Made by a program: the position numbers and the translations under genes. A stretch of 64,000 bases of DNA from positions 1,378,057-1,442,056 of the forward strand of contig BJOX01000003.1 in assembly GCA_009731375.1 (NCBI GenBank). The letters run 5' to 3'. Position 1 is the first letter of the stretch. Each line of letters opens with the position of its first letter. Source of the DNA: Paulinella micropora. Its lineage: Eukaryota > Cercozoa > Imbricatea > Euglyphida. A model generated the notes under the pieces. That model made no database searches. It had not been told where the DNA came from and worked only from the letters and a program-made list of their open reading frames with translations. This document shows, piece after piece, positions 1-29,430 of this stretch.

Positions 1-54
1 GATAGGTAGGTAGGTAGGTAGGTAGGTAGGTAGGTAGGTAGGTAGGTAGGTAGG

Positions 55-145
<91 letters not shown>

Positions 146-317
146 CTTATCTGCGTCTCATTATGTATGCATTTATTTATTCATGTATGCATGTATGGAT
201 ATGTGTGTGAATGTGAACACTCATTCCGAGCGTACTTACTCGTTGCTTCATTCGTATATGTATGTATGTATGTATGTATGTATATGTACGAGAATCAAGT
301 CTAGACAAGTGACTTAT

Positions 318-368
<51 letters not shown>

Positions 369-480
369 GTGTATGTATGTATGCATGTATGTATGTATGT
401 ATGTATGTATGTATGTATGTATGTATGTATGTATGTATGTATATGTACCAGAATCAAGTCTAGATAAGTGACTTATCTTT

Positions 481-513
<33 letters not shown>

Positions 514-560
514 GTATACGTATTTATGTATGTATTTATGTATCTTAGAGAATCCAAAGT
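1..560. repeat. GGTA/GATA/GTAT tetranucleotide arrays
   Basis: Uninterrupted GGTA then GATA repeats fill positions 1-144, followed by GTAT and AT arrays to about 560. A short non-repetitive phrase (AGAATCAAGTCTAGA, then AAGTGACTTATC after a few bases) occurs twice, near 291 and 450, so a unit of about 160 bp including its microsatellite was tandemly duplicated. Open frames here are only translated repeats. Confidence 0.95.
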
Positions 561-699
561 TTATTTCAATATTCACACACATTCATACATTCATAAATGA
601 ATCAAACAAAAACATACATGAACGAATACATACAGACATATACACATCAATGAATAATAAGTGAATACATACATAAGTATTTTAGAGGATTCAAAGTTG

Positions 700-830
700 C
701 TCGCGATGGGATGCGCAGACACACACGTACATACATACAGACATACATACATACATACATACATACATACATACATACATACATGCATGCATACATACAG
801 ACAGAACAGACAGACAGACACATACATACA

Positions 831-864
<34 letters not shown>

Positions 865-1072
865 CATACATACATACATACATACATACATACATACATT
901 TAATTTATTCATGTATGTATGCATGTGTGTGTGTGCGCGCGTGTGCGTGTGTTGTGTGTGTGTGTGTGTGTGTGTGCGAATATCAAATCATAGCGCGCGA
1001 CTTTGGATTCTCCACGATACTTTATTTAGATTTCATTTTGTATGGTATTTATTTCTTTCATCTATGTATGCA

Positions 1073-1138
<66 letters not shown>

Positions 1139-1253
1139 AACCATCACCTCATCGCGTGCGACTTTGGAATTCTCTAAGAGTACTTTATCTAGGTTTCATT
1201 CTGTATGGTGTATATTTCTTCATCTATGTATGCATGTGCGCGAGTGTGAGTAA

Positions 1254-1299
<46 letters not shown>

Positions 1300-1420
1300 A
1301 CACACACACACACACTCTCTCTCTCTCTCTCTCTCACTCGTTCTCTCTTTCTCTCTCTCTCTCTCACTCACTCACTCACTCGCTCTCTCCCTTCTCTCAC
1401 ACATCACCTCATCACGCGCA
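700..1420. repeat. ACAT, GT, GA and CT microsatellites
   Basis: ACAT repeats (about 720-900), GT repeats (about 925-975), GA repeats (1091-1136) and CT repeats (1255-1390) are separated by related unique phrases: CGCGCGACTTTGGATTCTC near 991, GCGTGCGACTTTGGAATTC near 1155, and CGCGCAACTTTTGATTCTC near 1415. The recurring phrase shows that a parent unit was duplicated and its microsatellite replaced or expanded in each copy. Confidence 0.9.
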
Positions 1421-1480
1421 ACTTTTGATTCTCTAAGATATTTCTCCAGATTGGATTCGTGCGAAGAGGCATCTCCACCT

Positions 1481-1862
<382 letters not shown>

Positions 1863-1908
1863 TATGAACCTTTCAAGACAGGGCCTATGGCCTGCTCTCC
1901 TTGTCTGC

Positions 1909-1973
<65 letters not shown>

Positions 1974-1995
1974 TGATAATAATAATAATAATAAC

Positions 1996-2062
<67 letters not shown>

Positions 2063-2207
2063 GCGGCAGCAGCAGCAGATGCAGCAGCAACAACAAGAAC
2101 AACAAGAACAACAAGAACAACAACAACAACAACAACAAGAACAACAACAACAACAACAACAACAACAGCAGCAGCAACAACAACAACAACAACAACAACA
2201 GCAGCAG

Positions 2208-2238
<31 letters not shown>

Positions 2239-2263
2239 AGCAACAGCAACAACAACAAACAAC

Positions 2264-2360
<97 letters not shown>

Positions 2361-2381
2361 AGAGAGAAAAAAGAGACAGAC

Positions 2382-2428
<47 letters not shown>
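1909..2428. repeat. AAT, AAC/CAG and GA trinucleotide/dinucleotide arrays
   Basis: AAT repeats run to about 2060, AAC/AGC-type repeats to about 2322, then GA repeats to 2428. Long homopolymeric frames (Asn, Gln, Ile, Val) arise in every reading frame and are not evidence of a gene. Confidence 0.95.
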
Positions 2429-2431
<3 letters not shown>

Positions 2432-2844
2432 CGGTGACAATCTTTTAGAGATAGGTAGGGAGGTAGGTAGAAATAAAGGTAGGAAGATAGATAGATAGCA
2501 GGTGTGTGTAAATGCATGTGTAGGTAGGTGGGTAGGTAGGTAGGTAGGTAGCTAGCTAGCTAGCTAGGTAGGTAGATAGATAGATAAATAGGCTGGTGTG
2601 TAAAGTATAGGTAGGTAGGTAGGTAGGTAGGTAGGTAGGTAGGTAGATAGACAGGTGTGTGAAAATGCATTAGGTAGATAGGTAGGTAGGTAGGTAGGTA
2701 GGTAGGTAGGTAGGTAGGTAGGTAGGTAAGGTAGATATATAGATAGGCAGGTGTGTGAAAATGCATGTAATGCATGTGTGTAATGTATGTATGTAATGTA
2801 TGTATGTAATGTATGTATGCAATGTGCTGCGTGGATCTTGTCAA

Positions 2845-5262
2845 GAGCCAACCTACATACATTACATACATACATTACATACATACATTACATACATACA
2901 TTACATACATACATTACATACATACATTACATACATACATTACATACATACATGCATGACATGCATACATTACATACTTACATTACATACATGCATTACA
3001 TACATATATTACATACATACATTACATACATACATTACATACATACATTACATACATACATTACATACATACATTACATACATTACATACATACATTACA
3101 TACATACATTACATACATACATTGCATACATACATTACATACATACATTACATACTTACATCACATACATACATCACATACATACATTACATACATACAT
3201 TACATACATACATTACATACATACATTACATACATTACATACATACATTACATACATACATTACATACATACATTACATGTTTACATTACATACATGCAT
3301 TACATACATACATTACATACATGCATTACATACATACATTACATACATACATTACATACATACATTACATACATACATGACATACATATATTGCATACAT
3401 ACATTACATACATACATTACATACATACATTACATTACATACATACATTACATACATACATTACATACATACATTACATACATACATTACATACATGCAT
3501 TACATACATGCATTACATACATGCATTACATACATACATTATACACATACATAGATTACGTACATACACTACATACATACATTACATACATTACATACAT
3601 ACATTACATGCATACACTACATACATACATCACATACATATATCACATACATACATTACATACATACATTACATACAGACATCACATACATACATTACAT
3701 ACATACATTACATACGTACATTACATACATACATCACATACATACATTACATACATACATTACATACATACATTACATACAGTACATACATACATTACAT
3801 ACATACATTACATACTACATTACATACTACATGACATACATTACATACATACATTACATACATACATTACATACATACATTACATACATACATTACATAC
3901 ATTACATACATACATTACATACATACATTACATACATCACATACATACATCACATACATACATCACATACATACATCACATACATACATCACATACATAC
4001 ATTACATACATACATTACATACATACATTACATACATACATTACATACATACATCACATACATACATCACATACATACATCACATAAATTACATAACATC
4101 ACATACATACATGACATACATATATGACATACATACATGACATACATACATTACATACATTACATACATTACATACATACATTACATACATACATTACAT
4201 ACATACATTACATACATACATACATAACATACATTACATACATACATTACATACATACATTACATACATACATGACATACATACATTACATGCATTACAT
4301 ACATGCATACATCACATACATTACATACATACATTACATACATACATTACATACATACATTACATACATACATCACATACATACATACATTACATTACAT
4401 ACATACATCACATACATTACATACATACATCACATACATACATCACATACATTACATACATACATCACATACATACAGTACATACATACATTATATACAT
4501 GCATTACATACATACATCACATACATACATCACATACATACATCACATACATACATCACATACATACATCACATACATTACATACATACATCACATACAT
4601 ACATAACATAAATTACATACATACATTACATACATACATTACATACATTACATACATACATTACATACTACATGACATACATTACATACATACATCACAT
4701 ACATAGATCACATACATACATTACATACATACATCACATACATACATTACATACATACATTACATACATACATTACATACATACATGACATACATACATG
4801 ACATACATTACATACATACATCACATACATACATTATTACATACATACATCACATACATACATCACATACATACATCACATACATACATCACATACATAC
4901 ATCACATACATTACATGCATACATTACATACATACATCACACACATACATTACATACATACATCACATATATACATTACATACATACATTACATACATTA
5001 CATACATACATCACATACATACATCACATACATACATTACATTCATTACATACATATATTACATACATACATCACATACATACCTTACATACATTACATA
5101 CATACATTACATACATACGTTACATACATACATCACATACATACATTACATACATACATTACATACATACATTACATACATTACATACATACATCCCATA
5201 CATACATCACATACATACATTACATACATACATTACATACATACATTACATACAATCATAAC
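2845..5262. repeat. 13-bp satellite (ACATACATACATT unit), 2.4 kb
   Basis: A 13-base unit, three ACAT-like steps plus one extra T, is repeated with single-base variants (ACAT to CCAT, TTACAT to TCACAT) for 2.4 kb. Because 13 is not a multiple of 3, all three frames stay open for long distances with alternating Tyr-Ile-His-Thr motifs. The low frequency of stops reflects the repeat, not selection on a protein. An array with the complementary unit is at 7147-7830. Confidence 0.95.
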
Positions 5263-5317
5263 GATGGACGACCTGCATGCTTGGCACAGTTATGTAGTTA
5301 TGTAACCATGACACCAC

Positions 5318-6975
<1,658 letters not shown>

Positions 6976-7003
6976 CTGTGCAGGATAAGAAAATAAAATA
7001 AAA

Positions 7004-7830
<827 letters not shown>

Positions 7831-7871
7831 TTAGCCACACATTGACAAATAATGTATCTCATCCATAGATT

Positions 7872-8075
7872 AGGTCCGTCCTACAGCACAGGCCAGATTT
7901 TCCGGGTTCTGGGTGTGAAAGTGGCCACCACAGGCCAGGCTTTTCAGGAAGCAAAAAACCCAGAAAGTGGCCCCAGAAACCGGGTTCTGGGTGTGAAAGT
8001 GGCACCACAGGCCAGGCTTTTCAGGGAAGCAAACCCAGAAAGTGGCCCCAGAAACCCGGAATTCTGGGTGTTGTT
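7872..8075 (+). mobile_element. Dispersed repeat family B, rearranged copy
   Basis: The block carries AGGTCCGTCCTACAGCAC at its left edge and the paired phrases GGGTTCTGGGTGTGAAAGTGG and AAACCCAGAAAGTGGCCCC, present twice in tandem. The same phrases form foldback copies at 14748-14885, 16351-16550 and 22649-22790. It encodes no recognisable protein, so it is best described as a MITE-like non-autonomous element. Confidence 0.7.
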
Positions 8076-8089
8076 GAATGACTCTTAAG

Positions 8090-8375
8090 TTAGATTGGAT
8101 TAGAGTGGATTAGATTGGAATAGATTGGATTAGATTGGATTAGATTGGATTAGATTGGATTACATTGGCTTAGATTGGATTAGATTGGCTTAGATTGGCT
8201 TAGATTGGCTTAGATTGGATTAGATTGGATTAGATTGGATTAGATTGGATTAGATTGGATTAGATTGGATTAGATTGGATTAGATTGGATTAGATTGGAT
8301 TAGATTGGATTAGATTGGATTAGATTGGATTAGATTGGATTAGATTGGATTAGATTGGATTAGATTAGATTAGAT
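8090..8375. repeat. 10-bp satellite (TTAGATTGGA)
   Basis: About 28 near-perfect decamers of TTAGATTGGA occur in tandem, with a cluster of TTAGATTGGC variants at 8165-8215. Confidence 0.95.
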
Positions 8376-8477
8376 TTGATTTCGTTTACATTTCGTGTAC
8401 ATTTCATTTGCATTTAATTTACGGATTGTTTACGTTACGTTTACGTTACGTGTACATGGCATTCACGTGAAGTTCAC

Positions 8478-8905
8478 GTGACATTTGCATTACATTTGCA
8501 TTACATTACATTACATTACATTACATTACATTACATTACATTTGCATTACATTACATTACATTACATTACATTATATTACATTACATTATATTACTATTA
8601 CATTACATTTGCATTACATTACATTACATTTGCATTACATTACATTACATTACATTACATTACATTTGCATTACATTACATTACATTACATTACATTACA
8701 TTACATTACATTACATTACATTGCATGGCATGGCATGACATGCATGACATGACATGACATGACATGACATGATATGACATCACATGACATCACATGACAT
8801 CACATGACATCACATGACATCACATGACATGACATGACATTACATTACATTACATTACATCACATTACATTACATTACATTACATGACATACATACATGA
8901 CATAA
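8478..8905. repeat. Pentanucleotide arrays (TTACA, GACAT, CACAT)
   Basis: TTACA pentamers with spaced TTTGCA interruptions run to about 8720. GACAT and CACATGACAT pentamers continue to about 8840, then TTACA again. Confidence 0.95.
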
Positions 8906-8984
8906 TGACATGCATACATGACATACATACATGACATACATGATATACATACATGCATACATGCATACATGACATACATGACAT

Positions 8985-9790
8985 ACGTGACATACGTTAC
9001 ATACATTACGTTACATACATTACGTTACATACATTACGTTACATACATTACGTTACATACATTACGTTACATACATTACGTTACACACATTACGTTAATA
9101 CATACATTACGTTACATACATTACGTTAATACATACATTACGCTAATACATACATTACGTTACATACATTACGTTAATACATACATTACGTTAATACATA
9201 CATTACGTTAATACATACATTACGTTAATACATACATTACGTTAATACATACATTACGTTAATACATACATTACGTTAATACATACATTACTTTAATACA
9301 TATATTACGTTAATACATACATTACGTTACATACATTACGTTACATACATTACGTTAATACATACATTACGTTAATACATACATTACGTTAATACATACA
9401 TTACGTTAATACATACATTACGTTAATACATACATTACGTTACATACATTACGTTACATACATTACGTTACATACATTACGTTAATACATACATTAGGTT
9501 AATACGTACATTACGTTAATACATACATTACGTTAATACATACATTACGTTAATACATACATTACGTTAATACATACATTACGTTAATACATACATTACG
9601 TTAATACATACATTACGTTAATACATACATTACGTTACATACATACATTACGTTACATACATTACGTTAATACATACATTACGTTAATACATACATTACG
9701 TTAATACATACATTACGTTACATACATTACGTTAATACACATTACGTTACATAGATTACGTTACATATATTACGTTACATACATGACGTA
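8985..9790. repeat. 17-bp satellite (ATTACGTTAATACATAC)
   Basis: A 17-base unit repeats for 800 bp. It alternates with a shorter unit lacking TAA (ATTACGTTACATAC), giving a mixed 14/17-base ladder. Confidence 0.93.
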
Positions 9791-9799
9791 CATTACGTA

Positions 9800-11330
<1,531 letters not shown>

Positions 11331-11339
11331 GTATGAGTG

Positions 11340-11815
11340 TAATGCATGTACGTAATGTATGATTTTAAATGTGCTCAAATTTTGAATCGCTTTGAAAGAC
11401 AAAAATATGACCAAATAAAAGCAGCCGGGCCTCAAATGGCTTTAACTGAAATTCTTGGAAGGCCACCATGTATGCACGTATGATTTTTTGCATCATGAAC
11501 ATACATATAACTTGCACACATGCCTCTGAGTATGTATGTATGTATGTATGGATCACTTTGATTATTTAGGCAGCCAAGTGTAACTTCATTTCCTTGAAAT
11601 TTTTTGAAAAAAAAAAAACTTGGGGAAAAACAACGAGATAAATAATGTATACAAATTTGGCTTGCTTCACGAAAAAAAGCTGAGGGCCATTGTGTATTTC
11701 CCCTTTTCACATGAGGGGCCGGTGCCGTCTGAGCAATAGAAAGAAAAGTATGATTATGTATACTTTTTTTTGTATACAAATCTTCTTTAATATTTTAAAA
11801 CAAAGTTCGTGTTCT
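11340..11815. other. Unique stretch with no recognisable gene
   Basis: About 470 bases of non-repetitive sequence lie between satellites. One short open stretch on the plus strand around 11386-11470 reads RFERQKYDQIKAAGPQMA, but it has no clear splice sites or family match. I do not call a gene. Confidence 0.5.
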
Positions 11816-12430
11816 TTCTGCTGTCTTCTTTCTTCTTCTTCTTTCTTCTTTTTCTTTTTTCTTTTTCTTTCTTCTTTCTTCTTTCTTCTTTCTTCTTTCT
11901 TCTTTCTTCTTTCTTCTTTCTTCTTTCTTCTTTCTTCTTTCCTTCTTTCTTCTTTCCTTCTTTCTTCTTTCTTCTTCTTTCTTCTTTCTTTTCTTCTTTC
12001 TTTCTTCTTGCTTCTTTCTTCTGTCTTCCTTCTCTTCTTTCTTCTTTCTTCTTTCTCTTTCTTCTTTCTTCTTTCTTTTCTTTTTTCTTCTTTCTTCTTT
12101 CTTCTGACTTTCTTCTTTCTTCTTTCTTCTTTCTTCTTTCTTCTTTCTCCTTTCCTCCTTTCTTCTTTCTCCTTTCTTCTTTCTTCTTTCTGCTTTCTTC
12201 TTTCTTCTTTCCTTCATACAGACAGACAGACAGACAGATAGCTAGTCTAGACTTGACGTTTTTGTGGTCCTTGAGAACGTGATGTTTCTCTAAATAAAAG
12301 ACTAGACCAGACCAGACCAGACCAGACCAGACCAGACCAGACAAACAGACAGACAAACAGACAGGCAGACAGACAGGCAGACAGACAGGCAGACAGACGG
12401 ACAGAATGTGTATGTGTGTGTAGGAGCTGA
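11816..12430. repeat. TTC/TTTC polypyrimidine tract, AGACC and CAGA arrays
   Basis: A 400-bp pyrimidine-only strand (TTCTTTC units) runs to about 12215. It is followed by CAGA repeats, a short unique spacer, AGACC pentamers (about 12300-12341) and CAGACAGG repeats. Such mirror-symmetric polypurine/polypyrimidine DNA can form a triplex. Confidence 0.9.
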
Positions 12431-12555
12431 TTTCAAAAAAGCCTGTCGACAACACCAGGACGCAAGTATTGGTGCAAGATCTTGCTGAACAAGGCTCTTG
12501 AATCCATGGTTGACATTTTGACTTCACACTTCATCGTAAAAGCTGTCATTCTTTT

Positions 12556-12575
12556 GTGTGTGTGTGTGTGTGTGA

Positions 12576-12606
<31 letters not shown>

Positions 12607-12701
12607 TATGTGTGTCTGTGTGTGCATGTGTGTGTATGTGTGTGTGTGTGTGTGCGTGCTGCACTTAGTATGTTAGAAGCTGTCGTTTGTGTGTGTCATT
12701 C

Positions 12702-12741
<40 letters not shown>

Positions 12742-12925
12742 GTGTGTGTGCGTGTGTGTGTGTGTGTAGAAGCATGGCTGCACTTAGTATATTAGAAGCT
12801 GTCGTTTGTGTGTGTGTGTGTGTGTGTCATTCTTGTGTGTGTGTGTGTGTGTGTGTGTGTCATTCTTGTGTGTGTGTGTGTGTGTGTGTGTCATTCTTGT
12901 GTGTGTGTGTGTGTGTGTGTGTTTG
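12556..12925. repeat. GT arrays around a repeated phrase
   Basis: GT repeats are interrupted by the phrase GCACTTAGTATGTTAGAAGCTGTCG (12660 and, slightly changed, 12780) and by several TCATTCTTGTGTG units, showing nested tandem duplication just upstream of the first exons of gene 1. A preceding stretch, 12423-12540, contains a possible short exon (ELISKKPVDNTRTQ) that I could not link to anything. Confidence 0.9.
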
Positions 12926-12938
12926 CCTGCCTGGAAAA

Positions 12939-23122
<10,184 letters not shown>

Positions 23123-23309
23123 CAGGGCACGCCGGTACCGTCGCCGTAGGTAGGGAAGTAAATCATCCGCTTTTAATGTTATTGATATGTTGCCTGCGTT
23201 GGCCTGAGGCGAATGAAGGTGCAAACAAAGGTAGGGGAACAATACTTGAAGTACGGAGAAACGTTACAGGAAATGTAAACGAAACTGAGAAAAGAAAGGA
23301 AGGGAGAGA

Positions 23310-23373
<64 letters not shown>

Positions 23374-24050
23374 GGAAAATGCAAGCGCAAGCGATATTCT
23401 GAGAAAATAAAAGCGGCTCGGAAAGGGATGTACAGGGAGAGACTCCATCAATTATCTTAAGAGGAAGCAAAGGTTGTGAGAGGAATGACAATCCGCGAAC
23501 TTGATGAGACGAAGTCAGATTAAAATGATTGTGATTTAGTGGTCAAATGGGTGCCAAACTCAGATGATATGTTCATATATAATTAGATTGACCCCCCCCC
23601 CCCCTGAAATTAATAAGTATTTTATAAATTATACAAATTCTATTGAAATCAGTGTCGTTGAAGTTTTATTAAAATTTCGGATCAAACAATATTAATATTA
23701 CGTCATGATATAATAATTAATATTAATTATATATACTTAAAATCGATTCCTCATTATTGGAAACACTTTTTTTTTATAATATTTAAAACAAAAAACATTC
23801 AAATTTCAAATTTACTATTAAATGAAAAAGCGTAACAGCTAGTTTTCTATGCTAATCCAAAAACCACTCCGCTTTAATCCATGACTCTATCCCAGCCGGT
23901 TTCTGTTGTGGTTTTCACACCAAAATCATGTAAATCATCTTTCTAATCATAAATAATATTAATTATATTTCGACAGCGACCTTTTCTTATCACCGCTGCC
24001 AGCCGCTGCGTCAGTTCACAGAAAGAAGGGTACCAAGGAAAAGTAGGGCG
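23123..24050. other. AT-rich intergenic DNA downstream of gene 1
   Basis: About 930 bases hold an AAT array (23310-23370), a C run (23592) and AT-rich sequence with ATTAATATTAAT runs like those at 60.2-63 kb. I see no exon. Confidence 0.7.
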
Positions 24051-24128
24051 GCAAGTAGTTAGAAAGGTAGGTAGGTAGATAGGTAGGAAGGTAGATAGAA
24101 AGATAGATAGATAGATAGACAGATAGAC

Positions 24129-24206
<78 letters not shown>

Positions 24207-24221
24207 ACAAATAGATAGATG

Positions 24222-24560
<339 letters not shown>

Positions 24561-24635
24561 GAATGGAGAGTGGGAGGATAAGGAAGAAGAGAAAGAAAAG
24601 GAAGCCGTTAGTCCAAGTGTTTTGAGCACCGTAAG

Positions 24636-24745
24636 CTTGCGCAAGCTACAATGATGACATTGTGTAAAGGCCTAAACCCCCGAAGGGACCTAGCCCGGGC
24701 TATGCAACACTGGACGGCTATGACGGAATGCAGGATGAGAGATAA
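24636..24745 (+). repeat. Dispersed repeat family H, copy 1
   Basis: It starts at the palindrome AGCTTGCGCAAGCT and continues ACAATGATGACATTGTG, CTAAACCCCCGAAGGGACC and AGCCCGGGCTATGCAACAC. An inverted copy lies at 28180-28279, cut by a gap. Confidence 0.8.
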
Positions 24746-24819
24746 GGGGAGGATGAGAGGGAGGGCGGATTGGAGTTCTTCTTCAATGTCTTTCCATACG
24801 CTTGGTGTTGATGGCAAAA

Positions 24820-25075
24820 TCAGGTGCTTTCTTCTTTCGATTGGTTCTTTCGGGGCACTTCTTGGACGAAATGAGAGTATGTCTCGGCGTCAACACTGTG
24901 GGTGGAATCCGGGTTGACAATGCCGGGTTGTGACTTATAGTCCGGATGGACGTGCACTTTTGGACTCTTCTTTTCGAGGAGGCTCGAAGGATCTTCGTAA
25001 GGGTGGACATGAGCAAAATCTTCTCCAAGGGGTTTGAAGAAAAAGGCAAAATGGAGAGTGGGGTCTTGAGGAGGA
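24820..25075 (-). CDS. Possible 3' exon of an unknown protein
   Basis: On the minus strand an open frame of about 80 codons ends at a TGA at 24820. It has balanced composition (FFKPLGEDFAHVHPYEDPS near its start, PRKNQSKEEST at its end) and ordinary codon use, unlike the repeat-derived frames around it. I recognise no family. The upstream side runs into AG-rich DNA, a 10-N gap and a GATA array, so the start is not visible. It lies among dispersed repeats (a related segment is at 24530-24610), so it may belong to a mobile element. Confidence 0.35.
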
Positions 25076-25109
25076 CAAGGAAGAAGAGAAAGAAAAGGAN
25101 NNNNNNNNN

Positions 25110-26103
<994 letters not shown>

Positions 26104-26113
26104 NNNNNNNNNN

Positions 26114-26180
26114 GAAAATTACTGTTTGATGTGAAACTGCGTTCCTTTGCAAGGACTACATTCCTTTGCGACATCTCATC
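26114..26180 (+). mobile_element. Dispersed repeat family F, 3' fragment
   Basis: TTACTGTTTGATGTGAAACTG through TTGCGACATCTC, then an ATCT array, matches the right part of 19741-19899. Confidence 0.82.
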
Positions 26181-26235
26181 TATCTATCTATTTATCTATC
26201 TATCTGTCTATCTATATCTATCTATAGATAGATAG

Positions 26236-26562
26236 ATGAAATATCGGCTAATGTCAGAAAAAAGGAGCTTCTGATTTCGTCAACCAGGAAGTGTGGGTAA
26301 AGTATTAACCCGATGCCCAGCTAAGCCGTGATGTTTGCACGGAAGGAACTGATACAGGCAATACCAAAGCTCCCTAGTACCAGGCGGGGCCAGGGCTCGT
26401 TCCATAAAGCGCCCCTTGCAGAACGAGCTCCCACCTCCATTACAGAGGGCCCAGTAAGCAGATGGAGTTTCGAGACTGTTCGACAGTCTAGTATAAACCG
26501 ACAGAGCACTGTGGGTTTTATTCCGGGCTCAACAAGCGAGAAAGGGCACCCTGAGGGAACAG
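26236..26562 (+). mobile_element. Repeat family E, copy truncated by an assembly gap
   Basis: This matches 53618-53945 almost base for base, from GATGAAATATCGGCTAATG to CACCCTGAGGGAACAG, then enters the 866-N gap. Confidence 0.88.
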
Positions 26563-27428
26563 NNNNNNNNNNNNNNNNNNNNNNNNNNNNNNNNNNNNNN
26601 NNNNNNNNNNNNNNNNNNNNNNNNNNNNNNNNNNNNNNNNNNNNNNNNNNNNNNNNNNNNNNNNNNNNNNNNNNNNNNNNNNNNNNNNNNNNNNNNNNNN
26701 NNNNNNNNNNNNNNNNNNNNNNNNNNNNNNNNNNNNNNNNNNNNNNNNNNNNNNNNNNNNNNNNNNNNNNNNNNNNNNNNNNNNNNNNNNNNNNNNNNNN
26801 NNNNNNNNNNNNNNNNNNNNNNNNNNNNNNNNNNNNNNNNNNNNNNNNNNNNNNNNNNNNNNNNNNNNNNNNNNNNNNNNNNNNNNNNNNNNNNNNNNNN
26901 NNNNNNNNNNNNNNNNNNNNNNNNNNNNNNNNNNNNNNNNNNNNNNNNNNNNNNNNNNNNNNNNNNNNNNNNNNNNNNNNNNNNNNNNNNNNNNNNNNNN
27001 NNNNNNNNNNNNNNNNNNNNNNNNNNNNNNNNNNNNNNNNNNNNNNNNNNNNNNNNNNNNNNNNNNNNNNNNNNNNNNNNNNNNNNNNNNNNNNNNNNNN
27101 NNNNNNNNNNNNNNNNNNNNNNNNNNNNNNNNNNNNNNNNNNNNNNNNNNNNNNNNNNNNNNNNNNNNNNNNNNNNNNNNNNNNNNNNNNNNNNNNNNNN
27201 NNNNNNNNNNNNNNNNNNNNNNNNNNNNNNNNNNNNNNNNNNNNNNNNNNNNNNNNNNNNNNNNNNNNNNNNNNNNNNNNNNNNNNNNNNNNNNNNNNNN
27301 NNNNNNNNNNNNNNNNNNNNNNNNNNNNNNNNNNNNNNNNNNNNNNNNNNNNNNNNNNNNNNNNNNNNNNNNNNNNNNNNNNNNNNNNNNNNNNNNNNNN
27401 NNNNNNNNNNNNNNNNNNNNNNNNNNNN
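26563..27428. other. Assembly gap, 866 N
   Basis: Unsequenced. Other long gaps are at 28280-28423, 38298-38417 and 58609-59381. Many 10-N gaps (for example 29097, 31986, 32617, 33701, 47935 and about 48300) fall inside homopolymer or simple-repeat runs. Confidence 0.99.
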
Positions 27429-28062
<634 letters not shown>

Positions 28063-28179
28063 CCCAATCCAAATCCCTTTGCTTCAAGCTATCCTCCTGC
28101 GTAGCTCGTTGCTCTTTTGCGATTTATCGCTCCTGTGCAGTCAAAAATTGGACTAATCTTCCTCTAGTCCGTATTGGTG

Positions 28180-28279
28180 ACTGCATTCCATCATAGCCGT
28201 CCAGTGTTGCATAGCCCGGGCTAGGTCCCTGCGGGGGTTTAGGCCTCATACAATGTCATCATTGTAGCTTGCGCAAGCT
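28180..28279 (-). repeat. Dispersed repeat family H, inverted copy
   Basis: GCATAGCCCGGGCTAGGTCC, GGGGTTTAGGCCTCATACA and ATGTCATCATTGTAGC, ending at the AGCTTGCGCAAGCT palindrome, are the reverse of 24636-24745. The gap begins directly after it. Confidence 0.8.
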
Positions 28280-28423
28280 NNNNNNNNNNNNNNNNNNNNN
28301 NNNNNNNNNNNNNNNNNNNNNNNNNNNNNNNNNNNNNNNNNNNNNNNNNNNNNNNNNNNNNNNNNNNNNNNNNNNNNNNNNNNNNNNNNNNNNNNNNNNN
28401 NNNNNNNNNNNNNNNNNNNNNNN

Positions 28424-28680
28424 GAAGAAGAAGAAGAAGAAGAAGAAGAAGAAGAAGAAGAAGAAGAAGAAGAAGAAGAAGAAGAAGAAGAAGAAGAAGA
28501 AGAAGAAGAAGAAGAAGAAGAAGAAGAAGAAGAAGAAGAAGAAGAAGAAGAAGAAGAAGAAGGAGAGGAAAAAGAAGTAGAAAAACAACAACAACAATAT
28601 CAGCAATATCAACAACAACAACAACAATAACAACAACAACAACAACAACAAAACTGAAAACATCATCATCATCAAGAACA
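28424..28680. repeat. GAA and AAC trinucleotide arrays
   Basis: GAA repeats (28424-28570) and CAA/CAT repeats (to 28690) follow the gap. Confidence 0.93.
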
Positions 28681-28705
28681 ACAACACAACAACGTGCCAT
28701 TTCTG

Positions 28706-28777
28706 CAGCTACGACTGCCCGAGGAAATGTGTACATCCTCGATCGCGTCCGACAAGAACTTTGGGACACACTTAAGT
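28706..28777 (+). CDS. Possible isolated exon, unknown protein
   Basis: After TTTCTGCAG the frame reads TTARGNVYILDRVRQEL and then WDTLKF, with ordinary composition amid repeats. A pyrimidine-rich region follows with no clear donor. I could not connect it to another exon. It may be a gene relic. Confidence 0.2.
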
Positions 28778-28794
28778 TCGTCTACTTACTCTCT

Positions 28795-28860
28795 TTCGAG
28801 CTTTCTCTTTCTCTCTCTTTTTTTCTTTTTCTTTCCCTCTTCTTTCCATTTCTCTCTCTC

Positions 28861-28897
<37 letters not shown>

Positions 28898-29003
28898 CCC
28901 CCTTTTTTCTCTCTCTTTCTTTGACTCTCTCTCTCTCTCTCTCTCTTTTTTTTTTTTCTCCCTTTTTTTCTCTCTCTTTCTTTGACTCTCTCTCTTTTTT
29001 TTT

Positions 29004-29041
<38 letters not shown>

Positions 29042-29275
29042 CCCTTTTTTTTTCTTTTTTTTTTTTTCTCCCTCTCTTTTTTTCTCTCTCTCTCTCNNNN
29101 NNNNNNTTTTTTCTCTCTCTTTCTTTGACTCTCTCTCTTTTTTTTTGTTTTTTTTTTTTTTTTTCTTTTTTTATTTTTATTTCTCCCTTTTTTTCTCTCT
29201 CTTTCTTTGACTCCCTCTCTCTCTCTCTCTCTCGCTCGCTCGCTCCTTCTCTCTCGCGTTCGTTCTTTCTCTCCT
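28795..29275. repeat. CT and poly(T) arrays with a tandem phrase
   Basis: The phrase TTTTTCTCTCTCTTTCTTTG with ACTCTCTCTC recurs about four times between CT and T runs, with a 10-N gap at 29097-29106. Confidence 0.9.
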
Positions 29276-29309
29276 CTCCCTCTGTGGGCTTGTGCCTTTG
29301 TGGTCTTGT

Positions 29310-29430
29310 ACCACCTTCTCGCCCTTCCTCTCCTGCAGTCCTTCCCAGCCCCGCAACCTACGTCTCCTGCTTCTCGCCCTTCCTCTCCTGCATTCCTTCC
29401 CAGGCCCGCAACCTAAGTCTCCTGCGGCCT
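29310..29430. repeat. Tandem duplication, about 60-bp unit
   Basis: CGCCCTTCCTCTCCTGCAGTC, then CCCGCAACCTACGTCTCCTGC, is followed by the same unit with minor changes (CTGCATTCC, CCTAAGTCTCCTGC). Confidence 0.75.

Noticed and set aside
2787-5261. Long open frames of Tyr-Ile-His-Thr in several frames
   Set aside because: They are translations of the 13-bp satellite and open in all frames. There is no start context, no splice sites and no domain.
8985-9790. The 17-bp array as telomeric DNA
   Set aside because: The unit does not resemble TTAGGG-like telomere repeats and lacks a G-rich strand.
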